A DNA stretch of 64,000 nucleotides from Actinomadura macra NBRC 14102 (lineage in GTDB: Bacteria > Actinomycetota > Actinomycetes > Streptosporangiales > Streptosporangiaceae), in NCBI RefSeq assembly GCF_001552215.1, contig NZ_BCQT01000014.1, forward strand, positions 161,486-225,485. The letters run 5' to 3'. Positions within the stretch are counted from its first letter, which is position 1; each line of letters opens with the position of its first letter. Below, piece after piece: positions 24,007 to 34,346 of this stretch. Made by a program: the position numbers and the translations under genes. The notes beneath the pieces were generated by a model, which was given only the letters and a program-made list of their open reading frames with translations, searched no databases and was not told the origin of the DNA.

Positions 24007-25626
24007 TCAGGGGCGTTCCCAGCGGACGGAGCTCAGGGCCAGGAGCGCCACGTGCAGGGACACACAGGACTCCACGTCGTCCAGATCGGCGTCCAGGACG
24101 CGCTCTATCCGGCGGAGCCGCTCGTAGAAGGCCGGGCGGGACAGGTGCGCGAGCTGCGCGGCGACGGCCTTGTTGCGGCCGGATTCGAGGTAGAGCTCCA
24201 GGATGCGGGTGAGGTCGCTGCCGCGCTGCGCGTCGTAGGTCAGCAGGGGCCCGAGTTCGCGTTCGACGAAGGTCTGGACGCGGGCGTCGTCGCGCAGGAG
24301 GTGCAGGAGGCCGCGCAGGCGCAGGTCGGGGAGGCGGTAGAAGAGGCGTCCGCCGGCGCCTCGGGAGGCGACGTCGGCGACCTGCTCGGCCTCCAGGAAG
24401 GAGCGGCGGACGTCGCGGATCGAGTCCACGACCGAGCCGGTGGCCATGACGATGTCGCCACCCGGGCGTTTGCGGATGCGGGTGGCGACCTCGTTCAGGG
24501 CCGTCTCGACGTCGGCGCGGGCGGGCAGGGAGGCCAGGACGCCGACACGGGCGTGCGGGCCGCCCTCGTCCAGGACGCCGACGAGGGCGGCGAGGCGGGC
24601 GTCCTTGCAGGCGGCGGCCGCCGTCTCGGCGAGCTGGGCCAGCTCACCGACGGGCGGGGCGGACGTGCCGGGGCCGCGGTGGCGCAGCACGACGCCGAGC
24701 AGACGGCGCCCGGACAGCGGCACGCCGAGCGCGCGGGCGCGGGCGGCGGCCTCCTGCGGGTCGGAGTAGGCGTGCGCGAGGATGCGGGTGATGATCGTCC
24801 CGTGCGCCTGGCGCTCGACGCTCTCGGCGTGCCGGTCCAGGAGCCGGCCGAGGGCGAGGGTGGTGGCGGCCCGCTCGATCAGCACGGTCTCCCGGGCGGA
24901 CGGCGGGGAGCCGAGCACGACGATCAGCCGGCCCCAGTCCTCGCCGCGGGCGCCGACCGTGGTCACCAGCCAGCCGGACGCTTCGTCGAAGCCGGTGCGC
25001 TGCCCGATGCGGACGGCGCGGGACCGCGTCTCCCAGGCCGACAGCAGCTCCGACGGGTCGCCGCCGTCGGCGTCGGCGGCCAGCACCTGGTGGGCGAGGT
25101 TCTCCAGCACCACGGGGTGCCCGCCGAGCGCGGCGACCTGCCGGACCACCTCGTCGGTGGAGGCGCCCTCGACGGACAGCTGGGTGAAGATCTCGTGGAG
25201 CTGCTCGGACGCACGGAGCTCCGCGAACTGGTCTTGGAGGATGCGTGCGTGCACGGACTCGGTGATGTCCACGAACGCGGGCTCGTGGGCCAGCACGATC
25301 ACCGGGAGACCATGGTCCTCGGCGGCGGAGACCAGCGCGGGCGGCAGGACGCTGGCGTACCGGCGGCCGAGTTCGATCATCAGCCCGCTCGCGCCCACCT
25401 CCGACAGCTCGCCGATGTAGGCGCGCAGCCGGGCCGGCTCATCCGGCAGCGCGATGCCGGTGGTCAGCACCAGCTCGCCGCCGTGCAGCAGGTGGGCGAT
25501 GTCGGTGACCTCGGCGACGTGCACCCAGCGGACCCGGTTGCCGGTGCGGTCCGCGCCCGCGACGACGTGCGGCTTGCCGCGGCGGACCGCGTCGAGCTGG
25601 AGCACGTCGTCGAGAGTAGGCAGCAT
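24007..25626 (-). CDS. PucR family transcriptional regulator
   Basis: A 539-residue regulator with an N-terminal PucR ligand-binding domain (about 5-125, opening TLDDVLQLDAVRRG), a middle GGDEF-like linker region (CdaR-type, about 280-400) and a C-terminal PucR helix-turn-helix. The HTH is visible as LYLESGRNKAVAAQLAHLSRPAFYERLRRI, split by residues characteristic of HTH_30. Family members control purine, pyrimidine, amino-acid or polyamine catabolic genes. It is divergent from the aminotransferase / semialdehyde dehydrogenase pair with 110 nt between, the usual layout for a regulator and its target. Start is the ATG at 25626 (CAT on the plus strand at 25624-25626). Confidence 0.92.
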   Translation of the reverse strand: MLPTLDDVLQLDAVRRGKPHVVAGADRTGNRVRWVHVAEVTDIAHLLHGGELVLTTGIALPDEPARLRAYIGELSEVGASGLMIELGRRYASVLPPALVSAAEDHGLPVIVLAHEPAFVDITESVHARILQDQFAELRASEQLHEIFTQLSVEGASTDEVVRQVAALGGHPVVLENLAHQVLAADADGGDPSELLSAWETRSRAVRIGQRTGFDEASGWLVTTVGARGEDWGRLIVVLGSPPSARETVLIERAATTLALGRLLDRHAESVERQAHGTIITRILAHAYSDPQEAAARARALGVPLSGRRLLGVVLRHRGPGTSAPPVGELAQLAETAAAACKDARLAALVGVLDEGGPHARVGVLASLPARADVETALNEVATRIRKRPGGDIVMATGSVVDSIRDVRRSFLEAEQVADVASRGAGGRLFYRLPDLRLRGLLHLLRDDARVQTFVERELGPLLTYDAQRGSDLTRILELYLESGRNKAVAAQLAHLSRPAFYERLRRIERVLDADLDDVESCVSLHVALLALSSVRWERP

Positions 25627-25736
25627 CAGCCGCGATGATATCCGGCGGCCTCCGCGGGGCAGACCGTCAAACCTTCGCCCCCTGTCCTGACACTCTGCCG
25701 GTGGCCTCCGGGAGCGCGGCGAACGAGACTGAGGGC

Positions 25737-27040
25737 ATGTCGGAACACGCGAACCTGCTCCGGCGCCACAAGGCGGTCATGCCGTCCTGGCTGGCGCTCA
25801 ACTACGAGGACCCCATCGAGATCGTCGGCGGTAAGGGCAACCGCGTGACCGACGCCGAGGGACGCGGCTATCTGGACTTCTTCACCGGAATCCTGACGAA
25901 CATGATCGGGTACGACGTGCCCGAAGTGCGGGAGGCGGTGGAGCGGCAGCTCGCCACCGGCGTCGTGCACACCTCCACCGCCTACCTGCTGCGCGGCCAG
26001 GTCGAGCTGGCCGAGAAGATCGCGCGGCTGTCGGGCATCCCGGACGCGAAGGTGTTCTTCACCAACTCCGGGACCGAGGCGAACGAGACGGCGCTGCTGC
26101 TGGCCGCCTACTCGCGGCGCAGCGACCAGGTACTGGCGATGCGGCAGAGCTACCACGGCCGCTCGTTCGGCGCGGTCGGCGTCACCGGCAACCGGGCCTG
26201 GACGAACATCTCCTACTCGCCGCTGAACGTCCACTTCCTGCACGGCGCCGACCGGCAGCTCCCGCAGTTCGCCGGGATGTCGGACGAGACGTACGTCGAC
26301 GCCTGCGTCCAGGACCTGCGGCACGTGCTCGCGACCGCGACCGGCGGGGACGTGGCGGCGCTGATCGCCGAGCCGGTCCAGGGCGTCGGCGGCTTCACGA
26401 TGGCCCCGGACGGGCTGTTCGCCGCCTACCAGGAGGTCCTGGACGAGTTCGGGATCCTGTTCATCTCCGACGAGGTCCAAACCGGTTGGGGGCGGACGGG
26501 CCAGGGCTTCTGGGGCATCCAGAACCACGGCGTGACGCCGGACATGCTGACCTTCGCCAAGGGCCTCGGCAACGGGTTCGCGGTCGGCGGCGTCGTCGCC
26601 CGCGGCGAGCTGATGGACGCCCTGCACGCGGTGGGGCTGTCCACGTTCGGCGGCAACCCGATCTCGATGGCCGCCGCGAACGCCACCCTCGACTACGTCC
26701 TCGACCACGACCTCCAGGTCAACGCCGCCCGGCAGGGGGCAACGATCATCAGCGGGCTGGAACGTGCCGCGGCCCGGCTCCCCGTGGTCAAGCAGGTGCG
26801 CGGCAAGGGCCTGATGTTCGCGGTCGAGATGGCCGACCCGGGCACCGGCGAGCCGAGCCCGCCGCTGGCCGCGGCGCTGATGGAGGCGGCCCGCGAGCGG
26901 GGGCTGCTGGTCGGCAAGGGCGGCCTGTACGGCAACGTGGTGCGCATGGCGCCCCCGCTGACCCTGACCGACGCCGAGGCGGCCGAGGGCCTCGGCATCC
27001 TGACCGCATCCCTCGAAGCCGTGAATGAGGCCGCAGCATC

Positions 27041-27044
<4 letters not shown>
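25737..27044 (+). CDS. Class III PLP-dependent aminotransferase (omega-amino acid transaminase)
   Basis: A 435-residue class III aminotransferase of usual length. The cofactor Lys275 is in FAKGLGNGFAVGG, with Asp245 in SDEVQTGWGRTG and NSGTEAN plus SYHGRS as phosphate/substrate contacts. Such enzymes move the terminal amino group of GABA, beta-alanine or 3-aminoisobutyrate to 2-oxoglutarate or pyruvate. The next gene overlaps by four bases and encodes a methylmalonate-semialdehyde dehydrogenase-type enzyme, so beta-alanine or aminoisobutyrate (from pyrimidine breakdown) is the more likely substrate. ATG at 25737 follows GAGGG closely. Controlled, by inference, by the divergent PucR gene. Confidence 0.9.
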
Positions 27045-28555
<1,511 letters not shown>

Positions 28556-30295
28556 CGTTCCGCTCCGCCGTCTCGCCCTCCCCGCCCGCGGCGCCGGGCT
28601 CCGGTCCGGTCCCGCGGGCGCGGAAGGCGGACAGGCCCAGTCCGACCGCCAGGCAGGCGAACGGCATCGGCGGCACGACGTAGCGATAGTCGAAGTCGGC
28701 GCTGGCGATGGGGAACACCAGCAGTGTCGTCGCCGTCCCCCACGCCAGCAGCACCTCCCGGCGCCGCCGGCGCGCCACGAGCACCCCGGCGCCGCCGAGC
28801 GCGAACAGGACGCCGAGCGCGGGGCCCGGCAGGTAGTACCGCTCCTGATAGCGGATCATGTGGCCGGCCTGCGGCTGGACGACCCGGCTCGGCTCGTCGG
28901 TGCGGCCGTAGCGCATCGCGTCCGACAGGGCCGTGCCCCTGCCGGTCCAGCTCCGCCCGCCGGGGAAGAGCTGCGGTGTGTCCGGGAAGTGGTAGAGGCC
29001 CTCCGTCGCGGCGGTCGGATGCGGATGGCGGCCGGTGGCGAAGGCCATGCCGATACCGTCCGCGATCGTCCGCAGATAGTCGCCCGGCTGGGCGAGGATC
29101 GCGTGGATCGAGAAGCTCCGCAGCGTGGCGTTGGCCTCCGGGGAGACGACGCTGGCGAACCGTTGCCGTGGCGGGATGTCGGCGCGCCAGATGAGATGCC
29201 CCGGCGGATCCTGCTCCGCCTTGGCCTCGGCGTCCAGGCACAGCCCCTGCTCGTCCGGCGGGGGGCGCATCTTGGCGCAGTCCGCGAAACCGGCCGTCCG
29301 CCCCCACAGATAGATCCCGTCGGACGTGGTCAGCCCATAGGTGCCGCGTTCGGCGTGGAACCACAACGCGTAGGCGACCAGCGGTACGGCCGCCAGCGCG
29401 CCGAACGCCAGCGCTGGACGCAGATCGGGCCGCGCTCGGGGGAGTAGCCGGGGCAGCAGCCTCGGCGGCTTGTCCCGCCGGAAGAGCAGCAGAAGAAGCA
29501 GGACGACCGGTATCAGCGGGGCGCCCGCGGATCGGACGAGGACCGCGTAGCCGAGCAGCAGGCCGGCGGGAAGGGCCATCCACCAGGCGGGTCCCGGACG
29601 GTCGCCCCACAGCAGCAGGGTCAGCGCGGCGGCGATGAGGAAGGTGAACAGCGCCTCCGACATCAGCAGGTGTTCGAGCTCGATCTGGTACGCGTCGTAC
29701 AGGATCGGCAGGGTGACGATGGCCGCCGCCCACGCGGGCAGCCGCGCGCGGCACAGCACCGCGTACACCATCACCGCGATCCCCAACCCCATGAGGTGCT
29801 GCACGATCACGATCGCCGTCAGGCTGTGCAGGGGCTCCAACAGGCGGAGCAGCAGGGAGTAGCCGAGCGTCTTGCTGGCAGGCGGCTCAGGGTGCAGCGC
29901 GTAGCCCAGGTAGAAGTAGGAGTCGCCGGTGAACCACAGGCCGTGCGGGTAGGCGCGCACGGCGGTCCAGCGCAGCAGGGCCCCGCCGACCAGGGCCAGC
30001 AGGAACGGTCCGTGGCGGAGCGCGGGACGGAAAGCCCGGATCGCGGCGATGGCCGCGAGGAGCCTTGGTGGCACGTGCGTTCCGCCTCGTTGGTCCTCGG
30101 TCGTCCTGATCGACAGGACGGTCACGGTAGGCGCCTTCCGTGGCGCCCCGGTGAACGCGAGGTTGCGAGCCGTGAGCCTCGATGGGCCCAGTGTGAGAAC
30201 GGGCAGCTCCCGCCGGGTACGACAATTTCCACCGAACGGAGCTTTCCGTCGTCAATTTTCGTCCATTCCCCTTCCATAAATAATAGCTACTACTA

Positions 30296-30324
30296 TTGAC
30301 TGACCCTGTGACGGGCGACACAAT
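30296..30324 (+). promoter_or_regulatory. Sigma70-type promoter in an AT-rich island
   Basis: TTGACT (30296-30301), 17-nt spacer, CACAAT (30319-30324). It lies within an unusually AT-rich stretch (about 30253-30360) and points to the small gene at 30416, giving a leader of roughly 85 nt. Confidence 0.45.
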
Positions 30325-30415
30325 CTGACTAAGGCAATTTATTTCCACGAATTAATAAAGGTCAGGGTTCGCAGTCAGGACCGTGGCCGCGGGGTCCGCC
30401 ACAGGGAGCCGCGCT

Positions 30416-30760
30416 ATGACCGCCGACCACGCAGCAGAGGTCGACGCGCTCGGGAGGCGTTTTCCGGGCTGGACCATCTGGTTCGGCCTGTACACCGGTC
30501 ACTGGTGGGCGCTGCCGCCGCGCGGCCCCGGCGCTCGCGACCTCCTGGAGGCCGACACTCCGCAGCTGCTCATCGCACGGATCGAGGTGGTGGAGTACGC
30601 GGTACCCAGACCCCCCATGATCGAGGACGGCCCATGGTCGTCCCGCGACCCCCGGCAGGACGCGCGTCGTCCCTCGAACCTCCTCCGTCTCGAGGGCGTC
30701 ACACCGTCGCCGTTCCGCCGGGTTCCGGCGGTCGCGTGGCCAGGCAGCACTGCAAGGTGA
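30416..30760 (+). CDS. Small hypothetical protein
   Basis: A 114-residue protein. The first 60 residues look real and conserved in style: VDALGRRFPGWTIWFGLYTG, then HWWALPP and LLEADTPQLL. This resembles short, soluble actinobacterial proteins of unknown role that combine FPGW-x-I-W with WWALPP and L-x-E-A-x-T. The last 50 residues (rich in Pro, Arg, Ser) look less ordered, and the reading frame may have drifted there. ATG at 30416 follows AGGGAG by eight bases, and a promoter candidate lies 92 nt upstream. Function unknown. Confidence 0.6.
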   Translation: MTADHAAEVDALGRRFPGWTIWFGLYTGHWWALPPRGPGARDLLEADTPQLLIARIEVVEYAVPRPPMIEDGPWSSRDPRQDARRPSNLLRLEGVTPSPFRRVPAVAWPGSTAR

Positions 30761-31195
30761 TCCGCTGTTCCCCAACCTCGCCACGTCCGCCGGTGCCGCC
30801 GCGGCCCCGGGAAGGGCAGTAGCCCGCACCACATCCCTCTCCAGTTACCTCCGTGTGTGGTGCGGACGCCAGCACCCGCTGCCCCCCGGGGCCGTGGCGT
30901 ATCCCTATTAAGAAGCCGGCCGAAACACTTTCGGCGAAAATTGCATCGAATGGCTCGCGGCAGTCGTGATCTCTGTAATGCCGGGCTAATTCGCGGCTAT
31001 CCGGTGGGAAAGTTTCGGTGCACCGGCGATAGGTTCGTCCGCCAGCCTCCAAGAAGACACAAATGGCGGTTCCGGACGGTCTCATCCGGCGTCTGCGCGG
31101 GTTCCGGGCCGTCCCGCCGCGCCGAAGACGCTACGCTGCGCCCGACGAGCTCGTCCGCGAGGGGGGACGGCACGGCGGACGGATTCGGGAGCGAC
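30761..31195. other. Intergenic region without a convincing gene
   Basis: About 435 bases. A 128-codon minus-strand frame (30699-31085) crosses it, but its composition and lack of a ribosome site do not persuade me. The only local signal is a short AT-richer patch near 30925-30960 that could carry promoter elements for the lipoprotein gene at 31196. Confidence 0.4.
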
Positions 31196-32407
31196 ATGCG
31201 GCTGACGGCCACGGCGCGGGCCAAGGCGATCACGGCGCTGGCGGTGACGGCGGTCCTCGGGGTGGCGGGCCTCCTGTCCTGCAGCTCCGACGACGAACCG
31301 GTCGGCACCGTCAAGGTGGCCAGCACCCTGGGCCCCGGCGAAGGCACGCTGAACCTCGTCACCCTGCCCGGCGCCGTCGAGAGCGGCAGCAGCGACCCCC
31401 GCGTCGACTGGGTGACCCCCTTCCAGAAGCGCACCGGCTGCAAGGTCGCCTGGAAGGTGGTCAAGACCCCCCGGCAGATGACCGACCTCATGCGCGACAA
31501 GGACCGCCGCTACGACGGCGTCGCCGCCCCGCCCGAGGTCGCCGGCCAGCTCATCGCCGACCACGAGGCCACCCCCGTCAACACCAACCTCGTGGACGGC
31601 TACAAGAAGCTGGAGCCGCGCCTTCGGGCCCTGCTCAAGCGTGGGGGCAAGTACTACGGCGTCCCCTACGTGTGGGGCTCCAACCTGCTCATGTACGACA
31701 CGCGCGCCGTCCAGCCGCCGTCAAGCTGGGCCGCCCTGTTCGACCCCGCCCAGGCCCGCCGCTACTCCGGCCGCCTGGTCGTCCGCGACAGCCCGCTGTC
31801 CATCGCCGAGGCCGCCCTCTACCTCAAGGGCAGGAACCGCAAGCTCAAGATCACCGACCCGTACTCCCTGAACGCCCGCCAGCTCGCCGCCGCCGGCCGC
31901 GTTCTCGCCGAGCAGCGCCCGCACGTCAAGAGGTACTGGGAACTGCCCGCCGACGCCGTCAGTGCCTTCGCCGGCGGAGAGGCCGTCCTCGGCGAAGCCT
32001 GGCCCTACCAGGTGGACGTGCTCACCCGCGCGTCCAAGCCCGTCCAGGGCGTCGTCCCCTCGGAGGGCGTCACCGGCTGGATGGACGCCTGGATGATCGG
32101 CGCGCGAGTCCAGCACCCCAACTGCATGTACCAGTGGCTGCAATGGACCGCCTCCCCCGACGTCCAGCAGCAGGTGGCCGAGTGGACCGGAGTGGCCCCC
32201 GCCAACCCGCAGGCATGCGCCGGTGACCGTCTCAAGCCGGGCTTCTGCAACGCCTACCACGTAGGCGACCGCGCCTACCTGGAGAAGGTCATCTTCGCCC
32301 ACACTCCCACCAAGGAGTGTGGCGCGAACGGCCGCAACGCAGGCAAGCACGACTGCACCGACTACGCCGAGTGGATGAGAGTCTGGATCGAGTCCACGAA
32401 GCAGTAG
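31196..32407 (+). CDS. Orphan PotD-like extracellular binding lipoprotein
   Basis: A 403-residue lipoprotein (signal RAKAITALAVTAVLGVAGLL, lipobox Cys29 in LLSC) with a family-8/PotD-type binding domain: LNLVTLPGAVE, WVTPFQKRTGCK, VPYVWGSNLLMYDT. The C-terminal third has several cysteines (GARVQHPNC, NPQACAG, KPGFC, KECGANGRNAGKHDC), more than usual for the family, so disulfides are likely. No ATPase or permease gene is close, so it either feeds a transporter encoded elsewhere (perhaps the potABCD set at the left) or acts as a receptor. ATG at 31196 follows CGGGAG. Confidence 0.85.
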   Translation: MRLTATARAKAITALAVTAVLGVAGLLSCSSDDEPVGTVKVASTLGPGEGTLNLVTLPGAVESGSSDPRVDWVTPFQKRTGCKVAWKVVKTPRQMTDLMRDKDRRYDGVAAPPEVAGQLIADHEATPVNTNLVDGYKKLEPRLRALLKRGGKYYGVPYVWGSNLLMYDTRAVQPPSSWAALFDPAQARRYSGRLVVRDSPLSIAEAALYLKGRNRKLKITDPYSLNARQLAAAGRVLAEQRPHVKRYWELPADAVSAFAGGEAVLGEAWPYQVDVLTRASKPVQGVVPSEGVTGWMDAWMIGARVQHPNCMYQWLQWTASPDVQQQVAEWTGVAPANPQACAGDRLKPGFCNAYHVGDRAYLEKVIFAHTPTKECGANGRNAGKHDCTDYAEWMRVWIESTKQ

Positions 32408-32410
32408 CCA

Positions 32411-32447
32411 GGCCCGAGCGGAGCGAGACAAGATCGCAGGGCGGGCC
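32411..32447. terminator. Hairpin just after the orphan lipoprotein gene
   Basis: GGCCCG (32411-32416) and CGGGCC (32442-32447) are complementary across a 25-nt loop, starting four bases after the stop codon. There is no T-run, so termination is only suggested. Confidence 0.3.
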
Positions 32448-32612
32448 ATCAGGCGAGGCAGGTAACCACACACTTCTGTCGGGAGCGGTGGTAAGCCCAG
32501 ATGGCAGCGACCGGAAACGGGCGATCGCGTGCGAAGCCAGGTGCGAGTGGAGCGAGAACCTGATCGCGGAGCGAGCCCTCTGGGGCGAGTCGGGAGCGAT
32601 GTAGCGATCGCC

Positions 32613-32662
32613 GTGTTGTCTGCCGAAGGAGGGCGCCCAGCGCCCGACGCCAAAGACAACAC
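32613..32662. repeat. Inverted repeat in a 340-bp non-coding stretch
   Basis: GTGTTGTCT (32613-32621) pairs perfectly with AGACAACAC (32654-32662); inside lies a GC-rich imperfect palindrome around GGCGCCCAGCGCCC. The whole stretch 32408-32746 holds no gene but has several copies of GGAGCGAG-type words (32418, 32550, 32568). Confidence 0.55.
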
Positions 32663-32720
32663 AATAAGTAGAGTAGGGCGCGCCCGACCGCCCCCAGCCG
32701 GGCGCGCCTCTTGGGGTGGT

Positions 32721-32746
32721 CCCGGGCTTCCCCCCGAAGGCCCGGG
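32721..32746 (-). terminator. Hairpin terminator of the small Cys-rich protein gene
   Basis: CCCGGGCTTC, a four-C loop, then GAAGGCCCGGG form a strong stem (one bulge) that begins directly after the minus-strand stop at 32747. It may also stop transcripts arriving from the lipoprotein gene. Confidence 0.5.
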
Positions 32747-33037
32747 TCACCCTCTCCCTGGAGAGACCTCCATGACGGCGGGTTCGTGCTCCGTCGTCCA
32801 CATCGGTGCCGGTGTCCTGGCGGCCGCTGCCGGCTCCCGTGGGCCCCGGGCGGTGCGGGGTGCCGGTGGGGCGGGTGCGCAGTCGTCGCACGCGAACACC
32901 CCGGACGCGTCTGGCAGGCGGCCGACGCGGATGCGTGGCCGGGGCCATTTCTTGCGGCAGACGACGCAGGCGTCACCCGTGCGCTGAGCGTCGGTCAGCG
33001 CGTCGGGATCTACCGTCGGCTCGTCCGTCTGGCCCAT
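32747..33037 (-). CDS. Small Cys-rich (zinc-binding) hypothetical protein
   Basis: A 96-residue protein. Residues 20-55 carry two cysteine pairs, DACVVCRKKWPRP and VFACDDCAPAPP, spaced like a small treble-clef or zinc-ribbon fold. The rest is low-complexity Pro/Ala/Arg. Such C-x-x-C...C-x-x-C mini-proteins are frequent in actinobacteria and have no assigned role. ATG at 33037 is preceded by GGGGGATGG. It is divergent from the histidine kinase gene (195 nt between starts). Confidence 0.65.
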   Translation of the reverse strand: MGQTDEPTVDPDALTDAQRTGDACVVCRKKWPRPRIRVGRLPDASGVFACDDCAPAPPAPRTARGPREPAAAARTPAPMWTTEHEPAVMEVSPGRG

Positions 33038-33232
33038 GTATCCATCCCCCTGGCGGGAGTCGACTGCACGTTCCTCCTTTATAGGCGGGGGAGGTTGTTG
33101 TCCCTGTTACCGCAGGTGAAAGGGGTGGCAAAGGCTCTCGTGTCGGCGCGCCCAGGGAGATCATCGAGGGCTATGCGCTCCGTGAAGGGGCCCTTTGCCG
33201 TTCCTTGGGCGATCACTGCGTACAAAGGAGAC

Positions 33233-34279
33233 ATGTCGGTCCGGGACGCATCGCCGCGCGTCCGGTCGTCCAAGCCGCGCTCCGCGCGGGCGCGAGAGAC
33301 GCGCGTGGCGATGGGCGTGATCGGCTCACTCCTGGTGGCCGCCGTGACGGTGACGGCGGTCGTCCTTCGTGTGCTCGTGGGGCCGGGACACGACCTTGCG
33401 TTGGCCGGCTCCATGGCAGGCCTGTGCGTCGTGGCCCTCGGGCTCTTCGGGTGGGGCGTGTGGAGCGCAACGGGGCGGGTGGTGCGACCGGTCGCGCGGC
33501 TGGAGACGGAGATGCTGGAGATCACCATGTCCGACCTGGCGCGGCGCGTGGAGGTGCCGTCCGGCGGCGACGAGACCGCGCGGCTGGCGGGCCGTGTCAA
33601 CGCCGTCCTGGCGCGGCTGGAGGGATCGGCGCTCCAGCGGCGGGCCTTCATCGCCGACGCCTCGCATGAGCTGCGCACCCCGCTCACCGGGCTCCGTACC
33701 CGGATCGAGCTGGCGCTCGCCGATCCGGAGGACGGTGAACTGCTCGACACGTTGCGCCACTCCCTGCGCGACGTCGAACGGCTGCACCGGATCGTGGAGG
33801 ACCTCCTCGCGCTCGCCCGCCTCGACTCGGGGGAGGAGCCGAACCGTGAACCGCTGGATCTCGGGAGCCTGGTGGACGACGAACTCGCCCGGCGTACCCC
33901 GCCCGTCCCGTTGGCCGCCAAGGTCGAGGCCGGTATCCGGGTCGAGGCCGACCGGGAGCAGCTCTGCAGCGTCCTGCTCAACCTGCTCGGCAACGCCGAG
34001 CGGCACGCCGCCGCGATGATCGAGGTGGAGGTGCGCGCGGAGGGGACGGAGGCGGTGGTCGAGGTCCGCGACGACGGACGCGGCATTCCGCCCGCCGACC
34101 GCGACCGCGTCTTCGAGCGCTTCGCCCGCCTGGATTCCGCGCGCGACCGTGGCGCCGGCGGCAGTGGGCTCGGACTGGCCATCGCGCGGCAGGTCGCGGT
34201 CACCCACGGCGGGCGGCTGTATGTCGCCGACGGCATGAACGGCGCCCGTTTCGTCCTCCGCCTGCCGTTGCTGCGGTGA
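33233..34279 (+). CDS. Orphan sensor histidine kinase
   Basis: A 348-residue kinase with two membrane helices (about 27-47 and 57-78) and only a very short extracytoplasmic loop. A HAMP domain (79-135), a HisKA dimerisation domain with phospho-acceptor His145 in DASHELRTPLTGLRTR, and an HATPase domain (N box LLNLLGNAERHA, G boxes DDGRGIPP and GSGLGLAIA) follow. The short loop suggests intramembrane sensing. The ATG at 33233 has AAAGGAG just 2 nt upstream, which is closer than ideal; the next in-frame ATG (33311) would cut the first helix. No response regulator gene lies on either side, so its partner is elsewhere. Confidence 0.9.
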   Translation: MSVRDASPRVRSSKPRSARARETRVAMGVIGSLLVAAVTVTAVVLRVLVGPGHDLALAGSMAGLCVVALGLFGWGVWSATGRVVRPVARLETEMLEITMSDLARRVEVPSGGDETARLAGRVNAVLARLEGSALQRRAFIADASHELRTPLTGLRTRIELALADPEDGELLDTLRHSLRDVERLHRIVEDLLALARLDSGEEPNREPLDLGSLVDDELARRTPPVPLAAKVEAGIRVEADREQLCSVLLNLLGNAERHAAAMIEVEVRAEGTEAVVEVRDDGRGIPPADRDRVFERFARLDSARDRGAGGSGLGLAIARQVAVTHGGRLYVADGMNGARFVLRLPLLR

Positions 34280-34346
34280 GGGTCGGGGGGCTCGCCTCCG
34301 ACGCTGAGCCCTGATGGGCGCGCCGATGGCCGACAATGGGCGGGTG

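Noticed and set aside
30699..31085. 128-codon minus-strand frame between the small gene and the orphan lipoprotein
   Set aside because: No ribosome site, mixed low-complexity tail (Gly/Arg), no recognisable pattern.
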